The notes below the pieces were generated by a model. It saw only the letters and a program-made list of their open reading frames with translations, ran no database searches and had not been told where the DNA came from. The translations under genes were made by a program, and so were the position numbers. From NCBI GenBank assembly GCA_903959905.1, contig CAJBYO010000072.1:1-56000 (forward strand): a stretch of 56,000 nt of DNA. The letters are read 5' to 3'. The stretch comes from an uncultured Bacteroidales bacterium. Lineage in GTDB: Bacteria > Bacteroidota > Bacteroidia > Bacteroidales > FEN-979. This document shows, piece after piece, positions 24,999 to 33,207 of the stretch (the first letter of the stretch is position 1; the number at the start of each line of letters is the position of its first letter).

Positions 24999-27351
24999 TG
25001 TTGAAATGGAAATTAAAGGTGATGGATGGAATGATTCCGAACAGGTAAACTTTCTCGGCATAGGTAATATCGGGGTTAATGTTGTCCTGTGTAAAATTGA
25101 TCGACCAGGTATTGTGCCGGTTGTATGCATTGTATACCGAGAAATTAAGGTCCCAGCTGAACTTCTTCGCAGGAACCTGCTTGCTGAAAAATGTGAGTGA
25201 AACGTCGAGGCGATGATAATCCTGGTAACGATACTGGTTGCGGTCGGAATAGATGGGGACGATTTTTCCCCCGATCTCAGCCCGGCCTGTGGGAAAGGTA
25301 ACAGGCGCGCCAGTGGCATACACCCAGTTTGCTGAAACAGTAAAACGCTTGCTGATTACGTAGTTCAATACAACTGAAATGTTATTCGGTTTGTCATACG
25401 GGGCAGGGTAGGGGGTGCTGCTGTTTATTTCGCTGATCTGCCTGAAAGTACGTGAGTATGTGTAGCTGATCCATCCGTTCAGCTTTTCCTCATTGAGCCT
25501 GACTAGAAATTCAAGTCCGTACGACCAGGCCTTTCCGCTGCGGATTTCACCTTCAAGTTTGTTGTTGAGTAAAAGCTGGGCAAAATCTTTGAAGTCAACG
25601 ACATTTTGCATCCATTTGTAATATGCTTCAACAGATGTTTCAATTGTATTATGGCGAAAATTTCTGAAATACCCTACTGCCACCTGGTCGGCGATCTGCG
25701 GTTTTACATTCGGACTGGAAGGAAACCAGATGTCGAGCGGGGTTCCTACAGTTGAATTCTGGGCAAGCTGCAGATACTGGTACGTGCGTGCATAACTTGC
25801 CTTGACTGAATGTTTGCTGTTGAAATCGTAAAGAAGCCCGAGACGTGGTTCAAGCCCGACATAGGTATTGTATAGTTTTCCATTTTTGTACACTGTTGAA
25901 TCAATGGCATTGTATGCTGAATCATAGTGGAAAACAGTTCCCGGCCCGGTATTCTGAAACATGGAAAATCTTAATCCGTATTTAACAATAAAATGTTCGC
26001 CCAGCTTTTGCTCATTACTTCCGTAAACACCTGTTTCATAGGCATAATTATTCGGAACTTTAACACTTGTGATGACGGTTTCACTGCCGATTCCCCTTGC
26101 GTTTCCGGGGTTAAACATGTGATAGGTCAGGGATGCACCGAATTTTATGGTGTTACTTGTGTTCATGTAATAGCTGAAATCTCCTTTAACGCCCAGATCG
26201 CGGAGGTTGGAAGTCCAGTCGAAGGAATTGTTGTTACCGGCAGGTGTACCAAGGTTGTAGAGATAATTGCTGTAGATAAAGGAATAATTTGAGAAAAGCT
26301 TCTTCGTGAACAGGTGATTCCAGCGCACAGTCGCTGTTTCGTTCCCCCATTTCATCCCTGCAAAACCGTTTTTGAATACATCCCTTCCGAAATAGCCTGA
26401 CAGAAATACCTGGTTATTGTCATTGATGCGGTAGTTGATCTTGGCATTCAGGTCATAAAAGTACAGCCTGTTGTTCTGTAATGCCTTGTTGGATGAAAGG
26501 GGAAGAAATATATCCGCATACGTTCTGCGTCCCGAAACGATAAATGAGCAACGGTCTTTGGCAATAGGGCCTTCCACGGTGAGCCTGCTGGCAATGATCC
26601 CGATACCTCCATTCACCTCAAATTTCTTTGAATTGCCTTCATTCATGCGTACATCAAGAACGGAGGCCAGGCGTCCGCCATAATTTGCCGGGATGTCGCC
26701 TTTGTAAAGTTTTACATCCTTGATGGCATCGTTGTTAAAAACCGAAAAGAAACCCATGAGGTGGGATGCGTTGTAAACGGTGGCCTCATCAAGCAGGATC
26801 AGGTTCTGGTCAGGTGCGCCTCCCCGAACGCTGAAGCCGGAAGAGCCTTCGCCCACCGACTGTACCCCCGGAAGCAACTGTATGGCCTTGATGATATCCA
26901 CTTCACCCATCAGGGCAGGGATGCGCTCAATGGTTTTAATGTCCATCCTGAAGGTGCTCATCTCTGGCTTCACCACATTTTTATCATTTTTCTCAGAGGT
27001 GATTTCAACCTCCTTCAACTGGTGCTGCTGAGGTTCAAGTTCAAGTGCTATCCTCCGGTCGCTCGTCAGGTCAACGGTTTTTTCGATGGTTGTATACCCA
27101 ATGTAGGAATACACAAGGGTGTACTTCCCTTCATCGAGAGTGAGGGAGTAGTTGCCGTAAAAATCTGAAACAGCCCCTGTTTTTAATTCACGGACAAATA
27201 TAGTCGCCCCAACCAAAGCCTCGCCGCTGTTGCGGTCGGTGAGTTTGCCACTGATGGAATAGTGCCTGGGTTTATCTATGGTACCGCCAATTCCATGGTG
27301 GTTTGTGAACAGTAAAATCGATATAATGAAAATGTAAAATGCGTGTCTCAT
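24991..27351 (-). CDS. TonB-dependent receptor (DUF4249-partnered)
   Basis: 786-aa outer-membrane transporter. It has a signal peptide (MRHAFYIFIISILLF), a CarboxypepD-regulatory-like domain (about 25-110, ISGKLTDRNSGEALVGATIFV), a plug domain (LPGVQSVGEGSSGFSVRGGAPDQNLILLDEATVYN), and a 22-strand type barrel ending in FNFHFNND. The substrate is unknown; siderophores, glycans or peptides are typical of the superfamily. It is first in the minus-strand unit receptor-DUF4249-hydF. The start at 27351 is chosen because it begins the signal peptide; the upstream ATG adds a non-conserved 13 residues. Confidence 0.92.
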   Translation of the reverse strand: MRHAFYIFIISILLFTNHHGIGGTIDKPRHYSISGKLTDRNSGEALVGATIFVRELKTGAVSDFYGNYSLTLDEGKYTLVYSYIGYTTIEKTVDLTSDRRIALELEPQQHQLKEVEITSEKNDKNVVKPEMSTFRMDIKTIERIPALMGEVDIIKAIQLLPGVQSVGEGSSGFSVRGGAPDQNLILLDEATVYNASHLMGFFSVFNNDAIKDVKLYKGDIPANYGGRLASVLDVRMNEGNSKKFEVNGGIGIIASRLTVEGPIAKDRCSFIVSGRRTYADIFLPLSSNKALQNNRLYFYDLNAKINYRINDNNQVFLSGYFGRDVFKNGFAGMKWGNETATVRWNHLFTKKLFSNYSFIYSNYLYNLGTPAGNNNSFDWTSNLRDLGVKGDFSYYMNTSNTIKFGASLTYHMFNPGNARGIGSETVITSVKVPNNYAYETGVYGSNEQKLGEHFIVKYGLRFSMFQNTGPGTVFHYDSAYNAIDSTVYKNGKLYNTYVGLEPRLGLLYDFNSKHSVKASYARTYQYLQLAQNSTVGTPLDIWFPSSPNVKPQIADQVAVGYFRNFRHNTIETSVEAYYKWMQNVVDFKDFAQLLLNNKLEGEIRSGKAWSYGLEFLVRLNEEKLNGWISYTYSRTFRQISEINSSTPYPAPYDKPNNISVVLNYVISKRFTVSANWVYATGAPVTFPTGRAEIGGKIVPIYSDRNQYRYQDYHRLDVSLTFFSKQVPAKKFSWDLNFSVYNAYNRHNTWSINFTQDNINPDITYAEKVYLFGIIPSITFNFHFNND

Positions 27352-27462
27352 CAGGTAAAATAATATTAAGTCCGGAAACTCCGGAAGCAACTATGTAGGC
27401 TTGTGTTATGTAAGTATGAAAGGATCAAGACGTGTTCTTGGCGCCAATGTTACAATAACGTA

Positions 27463-27470
27463 CAAAAGTA
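27463..27470 (-). promoter_or_regulatory. TAnnTTTG box upstream of the receptor operon
   Basis: TACTTTTG on the minus strand, about 110 nt upstream of the receptor start. No clear -33 box. Confidence 0.35.
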
Positions 27471-27518
27471 AGTACAAATTGCTTAACAGCAGATGAAATT
27501 GAGACGGTGCAGGGAGGT

Positions 27519-28502
27519 TCAGGGAATCTGCACAAGTTGCTCCACACGTATATCAAGGGCGCACCTGAAATGTTTTTCCGGGCATGCCTTGTGGCCATGT
27601 AACCCGCAGGGACGGCAAGGGAGTTTTTCCTGTACTTCTGCGATGATGGACCTGTCGGAAAGAGGGCCGAAACCAAAAGAAGGTACCGTAGAGCAATAAA
27701 TGGCAGTTACAGGGGCATTCATGGCTGATGCAAGGTGCATCGGGGCCGAATCATTGGTGAAGTTCATCCGTGCATGCTTCATGAGCGCGGCCGACTGCAG
27801 GAGGGTCAGCCTTCCGCTCAGGTTCTTAACTCCAGGATGACCGGAAAGGCGGATGATTTCTTCGCAAAGCCCGTTGTCGGCCGGTGCGCCGAGCAGAAAA
27901 ACCGCTGTCTCATGGGAAATCTGCCTGATCAGTTCAGCCCATTTCTCAACAGGATATTGCTTGGTGAACCAGAGTGATGCAGGTGAAATCGTAACAAATT
28001 CATTGGTGATGTATGACTGAACAGCCTCTTCATCAGAGGCAGCAGGATAAAGCCGCGGCCTGGGCGCAACTGCGATTGAAAGGTCAGCCACAAGGGCATT
28101 GTTTCTGAATACCTCATGAACACCCGGCAGGATGTCGTGCTGTATACTCCGTGTAAAACATCCTGAAAGCGGATTTTTTGAAAAGCCACGGGTTTCACCA
28201 GCACCCGAAAGAACGGTAAGCAGGCCCGTTAAAAAGAACCGTTGTATATTAACAACGAGATCATATTTGTTTCGCCTGACCAGTTTCATTATCTGAAACA
28301 AGCCTCTGTATTTCCCGGCCCGCTTGTCCCAAACTATCACTGAATGCAGGAACGGATGTCCTTGAAAAAGAGATTCATTCCCTTTTTTCACAAGAAGATC
28401 AATGGCTGCATCCGGATATACCTTGTGCAGGGTTTCAATCAGGGCGGTGGATAAAATAACATCCCCGATGGAGGCGGTCTGGATGATGAGGATCTTCTTC
28501 AT
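27519..28502 (-). CDS. glycosyltransferase family 9 (heptosyltransferase-like)
   Basis: 327-aa cytoplasmic glycosyltransferase of GT9. The N-terminal fold starts KKILIIQTASIGDVILSTALIETL, typical of ADP-heptose:LPS heptosyltransferases. The second Rossmann domain has VTISPASLWFTKQYPVEKWAELI and the nucleotide-sugar motif FTNDSAPMHLASAMNAPVTAIY. It probably adds a heptose or related sugar to the lipid A core. The start codon follows the dapD stop with no gap, so the two genes are co-transcribed. The C-terminal cysteines (CRPCGLHGHKACPE) are common in the family. Confidence 0.88.
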   Translation of the reverse strand: MKKILIIQTASIGDVILSTALIETLHKVYPDAAIDLLVKKGNESLFQGHPFLHSVIVWDKRAGKYRGLFQIMKLVRRNKYDLVVNIQRFFLTGLLTVLSGAGETRGFSKNPLSGCFTRSIQHDILPGVHEVFRNNALVADLSIAVAPRPRLYPAASDEEAVQSYITNEFVTISPASLWFTKQYPVEKWAELIRQISHETAVFLLGAPADNGLCEEIIRLSGHPGVKNLSGRLTLLQSAALMKHARMNFTNDSAPMHLASAMNAPVTAIYCSTVPSFGFGPLSDRSIIAEVQEKLPCRPCGLHGHKACPEKHFRCALDIRVEQLVQIP

Positions 28503-29318
28503 TTAAACTGGTACATCATATTCCCGTAATGCCTGGTTCAGGGAAGTTTTCAGGTCGGTAGAGGGTTTCCTGCTGCCAATGATCAGCGCACAGGGCACGT
28601 GATAAACCCCTGCAGGAAATGTTTTGGGCAATGAGCCGGGGATGACGACGGAACGGGGAGGGATGTAACCCTTGTATTCAACCGGTTTTTCCTGCGACAC
28701 ATCAATGATCCTCGTGGATGCGGTTAAAACAACGTTGGCCCCAAGAACCGCCTCGCGGCCAACCCTAACCCCTTCCACCACGATACACCTTGACCCCAGG
28801 AAGGAATTGTCTTCTATGATGACAGGGGAGGCCTGAACAGGCTCAAGAACCCCGCCGATGCCAACGCCTCCGCTGATGTGGCAATTTTTTCCGATCTGGG
28901 CGCACGACCCCACCGTTGCCCATGTATCCACCATGGTTCCAGAATCGATATAGGAGCCAATATTCACATAGGATGGCATCAGGATTACCCCTTCTGCAAT
29001 AAATGATCCATAACGTGCGATGGCATGCGGAACAACCCTCACACCTGCTTTGGCATAATCTCTTTTGAGGGGGATTTTGTCATGAAACTCGAACGGGCCA
29101 ACCTCTGTCACTTCCATCCTTCTGATCGGGAAATATAGTATGACCGCTTTTTTGATCCATTCATGCGTGATCCAGGTTTCACCGTCCGGAGATGCAACGC
29201 GGAGCGTTCCTTTGTCAAGATGGTCGACAACCCTGCATATGGCAGCCCGGGTTTCCTGATCTTTTAACAACTCCCTGTCATTCCAGGCAGATTCAATGAG
29301 GAATTGGTCGGTGGACAT
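28503..29318 (-). CDS. dapD: tetrahydrodipicolinate N-succinyltransferase
   Basis: Lysine/diaminopimelate pathway enzyme transferring succinyl from succinyl-CoA to tetrahydrodipicolinate. The 271-aa protein has the N-terminal helical domain, then a left-handed beta-helix of hexapeptide repeats (VRVVPHAIARYGSFIAEGVILMPSYVNIG). The active-site segment SYIDSGTMVDTWATVGSCAQIG and C-terminal PRSVVIPGS are also present. It provides meso-diaminopimelate for peptidoglycan as well as lysine. It heads a two-gene unit with the GT9 glycosyltransferase. A TTTACAT heptamer array lies just upstream of its start. Confidence 0.94.
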   Translation of the reverse strand: MSTDQFLIESAWNDRELLKDQETRAAICRVVDHLDKGTLRVASPDGETWITHEWIKKAVILYFPIRRMEVTEVGPFEFHDKIPLKRDYAKAGVRVVPHAIARYGSFIAEGVILMPSYVNIGSYIDSGTMVDTWATVGSCAQIGKNCHISGGVGIGGVLEPVQASPVIIEDNSFLGSRCIVVEGVRVGREAVLGANVVLTASTRIIDVSQEKPVEYKGYIPPRSVVIPGSLPKTFPAGVYHVPCALIIGSRKPSTDLKTSLNQALREYDVPV

Positions 29319-29331
29319 GTGATAGAATTAA

Positions 29332-29359
29332 ATGTAAAATGTAACATGTGAAATGTAAA
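29332..29359 (-). repeat. TTTACAT heptamers upstream of dapD
   Basis: Four 7-bp units (minus strand TTTACAT, TTCACAT, GTTACAT, TTTACAT), 13 bp upstream of the dapD start codon. Confidence 0.6.
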
Positions 29360-29446
29360 TTGCGGGAAGCAACATGCAAAGTTAAAAAGTAAAAGGGTTG
29401 TAAAATTATCACAACCAAAGTTTATCTGAAAAGCCGGCAATGCATC

Positions 29447-29462
29447 ACCTGTCACGCGTCAC
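29447..29462 (+). repeat. short GTCACGC heptamer remnant
   Basis: Two to three units (CTGTCAC, GCGTCAC) of the GTCAC heptamer type in the divergent gap between dapD and ruvX. Confidence 0.5.
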
Positions 29463-29501
29463 GCTCTTTCTCCCAAAATTCGCTACAATTTCAAATCTTT
29501 G

Positions 29502-29509
29502 TACCTTTG
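29502..29509 (+). promoter_or_regulatory. TAnnTTTG promoter, ruvX
   Basis: TACCTTTG is an exact -7 match ending 13 nt before the ATG at 29523, implying a leader of only a few nucleotides. This decides the start at 29523 over an upstream in-frame TTG at 29499, which would lie upstream of the transcript. Confidence 0.55.
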
Positions 29510-29522
29510 CACAAAAACAGGC

Positions 29523-29936
29523 ATGGGAAGGATTGTTGCGATTGATTACGGACAGAAGAGGACAGGCGTTGCTGTGACCGATGAGCTGAAAATCATTGCC
29601 ACAGGGCTGACAACCGTTCCTTCAGCCGAAGTGCTTGATTTTCTGAGAGATTATGTGAATAAAAACACGGTTGACTGCTTTATTGTCGGAGAACCGAAAC
29701 AAATGAATTATACTGCATCTGAGTCATCGGTGTTTATTGAACCATTTGTCAGGGCACTGAAAGCAGCCTTCCCCGCCATTCCTGTTGAACGTGTGGATGA
29801 AAGGTTTACCTCTTTACTCGCCACGCGTGCCATCAGGGAGGCAGGACTGAAAAAAAAAGACAGGCAGGACAAGGCTTTGGTTGATACAGTGAGTGCGACG
29901 ATCATGCTGCAGTCATATATGGAAAAGAAATGGTGA
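29523..29936 (+). CDS. ruvX: Holliday junction resolvase-like RuvX/YqgF
   Basis: 137-aa RNase H-fold protein of the YqgF family, linked to 16S rRNA 5'-end maturation and proposed as a Holliday junction resolvase. The first acidic residue is D8 in VAIDYGQKRTGVAV, followed by VGEPK, VDERFTS and a C-terminal KKKDRQDKALVDTVSATIMLQSY with the last acidic residue. Length is typical. It precedes def by 112 nt; this gap consists mainly of 8-bp repeats that begin at its own TGA stop codon. Confidence 0.92.
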   Translation: MGRIVAIDYGQKRTGVAVTDELKIIATGLTTVPSAEVLDFLRDYVNKNTVDCFIVGEPKQMNYTASESSVFIEPFVRALKAAFPAIPVERVDERFTSLLATRAIREAGLKKKDRQDKALVDTVSATIMLQSYMEKKW

Positions 29937-30013
29937 GATGGTGAAACGGTGAAATGGTAAAAACCTGTCCGCTGGTCCGCTTGTCCACCTGTCCGCTCGT
30001 CCGCCTGTTAATT
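29934..30013 (+). repeat. octamer array starting at the ruvX stop
   Basis: Ten 8-bp units in one phase. The first four are TGAGATGG, TGAAACGG, TGAAATGG, TAAAAACC, then TGTCCGCT, GGTCCGCT, TGTCCACC, TGTCCGCT, CGTCCGCC, TGTTAATT. The first triplet is the ruvX stop codon. The unit sequence changes midway while the phase is kept. Confidence 0.75.
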
Positions 30014-30048
30014 AGTTAAATGAACCCTAAACTATAAGGAAAACCCTC

Positions 30049-30621
30049 ATGATTTTACCAGTTGTTGCCTACGGGCATCCTGTATTAAAGAAAGTGGCAG
30101 AAGATATTGCGCCGGATTATCCGGATCTGAACAAATTTGTTGCCGATATGTGGGAAACGATGTATATTTCCGACGGCGTTGGACTCGCGGCACCGCAGGT
30201 TAACCGGTCCATAAGATTGTTTGTGATTGACGCATCGGCATTTTCAGAAAAGTACCCGGAGACGGAACATTTTAAAAAGGCTTTCCTGAACCCGAAAATA
30301 TACATGGAGGAGGGCGAAGAGTTTGCGTTCAATGAGGGATGCCTGAGTTTTCCGGGCTTACGGGAAGATATCCTCCGCAAACCGGTCATTAATATCCGGT
30401 ATTTTGATGAGAATTTTGTGGAGCATGATGAACGCTACGATGGTGTAATCGCCAGGGTGATCCAGCATGAGTATGATCATATTGAGGGAATCGTTTTTGT
30501 TGATCGCATCCCGACGCTGAAGAAAATGTTGCTGAAACGCAGGTTGACGGATATCAGCAAAGGGAACGTAGATGTTGCCTACAGGATGCTGTTTCCACAG
30601 ATGAAAAAGGGCAGAAAATAA
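30049..30621 (+). CDS. def: peptide deformylase
   Basis: Removes the N-formyl group from nascent proteins. The 190-aa protein has all three metal/active-site motifs: GVGLAAPQV, EGCLSFPG (Cys ligand) and HEYDHIEG (two His ligands and catalytic Glu). The start ILPVVAYGHPVLKKVA is typical of Bacteroidota enzymes. It probably lies in a plus-strand transcript with ruvX and the following TPR lipoprotein (34 nt downstream). The ruvX-def-TPR order is frequent in Bacteroidota (from general knowledge, not checked). Confidence 0.96.
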   Translation: MILPVVAYGHPVLKKVAEDIAPDYPDLNKFVADMWETMYISDGVGLAAPQVNRSIRLFVIDASAFSEKYPETEHFKKAFLNPKIYMEEGEEFAFNEGCLSFPGLREDILRKPVINIRYFDENFVEHDERYDGVIARVIQHEYDHIEGIVFVDRIPTLKKMLLKRRLTDISKGNVDVAYRMLFPQMKKGRK

Positions 30622-30655
30622 TCATTGGTAAACTCATAATTACAATACTTCAGAA

Positions 30656-31228
30656 ATGAAAAAATCGATCATCGCAGTTTTTGCAGTCCTTATGTTCATG
30701 GTAGCCGGATGCGGTCCCTCCCGTGAAAAAGTAGTCAGCCAGATCCAAACAATGGAGAAAAGTCTGTTTTCCCCCGAGGCAGTAAGTTTTAGCAAGGAAA
30801 AAGCGGACAGTCTGCTTGCACTTTACGCTGGTTTTGTCAAAGACTACCCCAAAGACTCCCTTGCACCGGGTTACCTGTTTAAAGCAGCCAACATCTCCAT
30901 GAATTCAAGTGATGGAAAGCGGGCAATGGAAATGTTTGATCAATACCTGAAAGACTACCCGGATAAGCCTAAAGCTCCGCTATGCTTATTCTTTAAAGCA
31001 TTCATCTATGAGAACCAGATGCGCGACCTGGATAAGGCCCGCGAAACCTATTTGCTTTTCATTGAAAAATATCCGACCGACGACTTTGCCAAGGATGCCC
31101 GGATGGCCATTGACAACCTTGGTAAATCCCCTGAAATGATCATCCGTGAATTTGAAGCGAGGCAAAAAGCCGACAGTCTGCGTATCGCCGACTCAATCGC
31201 CCAAACAAAAAAGCGCGGAAAGCACTAA
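30656..31228 (+). CDS. TPR-repeat lipoprotein
   Basis: 190 aa with a lipoprotein signal (VLMFMVAGCGPS, lipidated Cys near residue 19). Two to three tetratricopeptide-like repeats follow (about 55-150: ALYAGFVKDYPKDSLAPGYLFKAA, MFDQYLKDYPDKPKAP, TYLLFIEKYPTDDFAKDAR). The phasing resembles YbgF/BamD-type TPR lipoproteins, which act in envelope assembly. The C-terminus is short and basic (QTKKRGKH). The protein is probably periplasmic and membrane-anchored; its partner is unknown. Confidence 0.8.
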   Translation: MKKSIIAVFAVLMFMVAGCGPSREKVVSQIQTMEKSLFSPEAVSFSKEKADSLLALYAGFVKDYPKDSLAPGYLFKAANISMNSSDGKRAMEMFDQYLKDYPDKPKAPLCLFFKAFIYENQMRDLDKARETYLLFIEKYPTDDFAKDARMAIDNLGKSPEMIIREFEARQKADSLRIADSIAQTKKRGKH

Positions 31229-31297
31229 AAACAAATCAGGGTCCCCAATAATTTGTCGATCCTCTGATTTTCAAATTCCCTGCCTCATCTGCATCCA

Positions 31298-31387
31298 TGC
31301 ATTGTCTGCATTGTCTGCATTATTTGCATTGTCTGCATTGTTTGCATTGTATGCATTCCCTGCATTGCCTGCATTGTTTGCATTCCT
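31298..31387 (+). repeat. TGCATTGTC nonamer array
   Basis: Ten 9-bp units of TGCATTGTC with variants (TGCATTATT, TGCATTCCC, TGCATTGCC, TGCATTCCT). They fill the gap between convergent TPR lipoprotein and cdaA genes and end 3 bp from the cdaA stop codon. Confidence 0.9.
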
Positions 31388-31390
31388 GTT

Positions 31391-32173
31391 TCATTTAAAC
31401 AGACTCTCCAGGAAATTCGAAAGGTCACTCGGGCTTATTTCCGGGTACAGTGTGCCTTCATAACAATAGGCAATATCCCCCCGCTCTTCAGAGACAATAA
31501 TGGCAATTGCATCTGATTTCTCAGTGATGCCGACAGCTGCACGATGCCTTAACCCATAACAGGAAGGTATGTTTGATTTGTTGGAAACCGGTAAAATACA
31601 ACGGGCAGCCTTGATGTTGTCACCGATGATGATGACTGCACCGTCATGAAGCGGACTGTTCTTGAAAAATATTGTTTCCAGGATCACCTCTGATATTTTG
31701 GCCTCTACAGCCTGGCCTGTCGAAATGTACTGCGCAAGTTCATTCTGCTGGGCTATGACAATCAGTGCACCCGTTTTTGTTTCGGCCATTTTCTGGCATG
31801 CCTTGACAATTTTGTCAATACTCATGTTCACCGGGTCGTTCAGCTTGAAATGCCAGAAGAGGAATCGTTTCCGCTGGTTTTTAATAATCCGTGTATTGCC
31901 GACAAGCAGTAAAAACTGACGGATCTCAGGTTGAAATACCACAATCAGGGCAATAACGCCTACACTGATGAACTGCCCCAGGATCTCCGTGAGAAGTTGC
32001 ATCTGAAAAGTCTTCACAACTTTCCAGATAAGGTAAACGGCAATGATCCCTATAAAGATCCTGATAGCTGCCGTACCTTTGACAAGGTTGTATATTTCAT
32101 ACAGCAGTATGGCAAAAAGAAGAATATCAATGATGTCAACAATCCTCAGGGAAAATAACTCGACCAGCAGCAT
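31391..32173 (-). CDS. cdaA: diadenylate cyclase CdaA
   Basis: Membrane-bound DisA_N domain enzyme making cyclic di-AMP from two ATP. About 260 aa from this start. Two or three N-terminal transmembrane helices (IVDIIDILLFAILLYEIY; IRIFIGIIAVYLIWKVV; FISVGVIALIVVF) are followed by the cyclase domain with PLHDGAVII and GLRHRAAVGI, both catalytic. The start at 32173 (MLLVELFSLRIV) is preferred because it places the first helix as in homologues; an upstream in-frame ATG at 32212 adds 13 residues. It follows folP by a short repeat-rich gap, an arrangement known in Bacteroidota. Confidence 0.92.
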   Translation of the reverse strand: MLLVELFSLRIVDIIDILLFAILLYEIYNLVKGTAAIRIFIGIIAVYLIWKVVKTFQMQLLTEILGQFISVGVIALIVVFQPEIRQFLLLVGNTRIIKNQRKRFLFWHFKLNDPVNMSIDKIVKACQKMAETKTGALIVIAQQNELAQYISTGQAVEAKISEVILETIFFKNSPLHDGAVIIIGDNIKAARCILPVSNKSNIPSCYGLRHRAAVGITEKSDAIAIIVSEERGDIAYCYEGTLYPEISPSDLSNFLESLFK

Positions 32174-32243
32174 AAAAGAAATCCAAAAATATATAACTCC
32201 GTTAACTCCCACTCACCTCTCACCACAAAGGTACCACTTTCTC

Positions 32244-33068
32244 CTAACCCACCATACCAACCAGCCTGACTGCCTCCACCGCTTCCCTGACATCATGCAC
32301 CCTCAGTATACGAGCACCTTTCATCAGGGCGATGGTATGTAGGACCGAAGTCCCGTTCAGTGCTTCCGACGCCCTGATATTCAAAGAGCGGTTAACCATG
32401 GACTTTCTGGAAATTCCAACCAACAGAGGGTTCTCCGGTGTTGCAAATTCGTAAAGGCGAGCGAGCAGGGTGAAATTATGTTCAACAGTTTTGCCAAATC
32501 CGAACCCTGGATCAATGATCACCTGGTGGAGGCCTGCCTCCCGGCATTTGTTCAGCTGGTTCTCAAAAAAGTAGGCTACTTCTGCCACCACATCAGAATA
32601 GATGGGGTTGTCCTGCATGTTGACCGGTGTGCCTTTCATATGCATCATCACATAGGGAACATTTAGCGATGCAACGGTTTCAATCATTCCAGTTTCAAAG
32701 CGCCCGCCATAAATATCATTGATCATGAAAGCGCCGTGTTTAACCGCATGCCTGGCAACGTTAGCCCGAAAGGTGTCAACAGACAAAAGACATCCGGGGA
32801 ATTTTTCAAGGATTGCAATAACAGAAGGGATCAATCGCTCAAGTTCCTCATCTTCCTCAACCGTTTTAGAACCCGGACGGGTTGAGACAGCCCCGACATC
32901 AATAATGGCTGCCCCTTCCGTCAATAACTTTTCAACCTGTCTTAGCTGGGCATCAATGCCGGGAAACTTTCCGCCGTCAAAAAAAGAATCGGGCGTAAGG
33001 TTAAGGATTCCCATGACAACCGGGGTTGAAATATCCAGCTCCTTTGCGCCGCAAAAAAGTTTGTTCAT
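32244..33068 (-). CDS. folP: dihydropteroate synthase
   Basis: Folate pathway TIM-barrel enzyme condensing p-aminobenzoate with dihydropterin pyrophosphate; target of sulfonamides. 274 aa from the chosen start MNKLFCGAKELDIS. Signature motifs are VMGILNLTPDSFFDGG, IDVGAVSTRPGS (usually GGESTRPG), INDIYGG, VPYVMMHMKG, IIDPGFGFGKT and the C-terminal LRVHDV. It is transcribed ahead of cdaA, from which it is separated by about 70 nt. A longer frame to 33101 is less likely because the conserved start region begins at the second ATG. Confidence 0.95.
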   Translation of the reverse strand: MNKLFCGAKELDISTPVVMGILNLTPDSFFDGGKFPGIDAQLRQVEKLLTEGAAIIDVGAVSTRPGSKTVEEDEELERLIPSVIAILEKFPGCLLSVDTFRANVARHAVKHGAFMINDIYGGRFETGMIETVASLNVPYVMMHMKGTPVNMQDNPIYSDVVAEVAYFFENQLNKCREAGLHQVIIDPGFGFGKTVEHNFTLLARLYEFATPENPLLVGISRKSMVNRSLNIRASEALNGTSVLHTIALMKGARILRVHDVREAVEAVRLVGMVG

Positions 33069-33183
33069 GCTTAACCTTTGTTTGACAATAAGAATTTGCA
33101 ATATTAAGCGAAAAAAAGATTGTAGTGAGATAATGGCAGACGGATTTGAATTCAGGTCATGATTTACCGAAATCTTTTTTTAC

Positions 33184-33191
33184 TATATTTG
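33184..33191 (+). promoter_or_regulatory. TAnnTTTG promoter for the metal locus
   Basis: TATATTTG is an exact -7 match, 16 nt before the HYC_CC_PP gene start. No TTTG at the -33 distance. Confidence 0.5.
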
Positions 33192-33207
33192 TAGTGAAAA
33201 TTATTTC

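Noticed and set aside
24999..25319. Longer start for the DUF4249 protein
   Set aside because: It would overlap the receptor gene by over 300 bp and hide the lipoprotein signal peptide.
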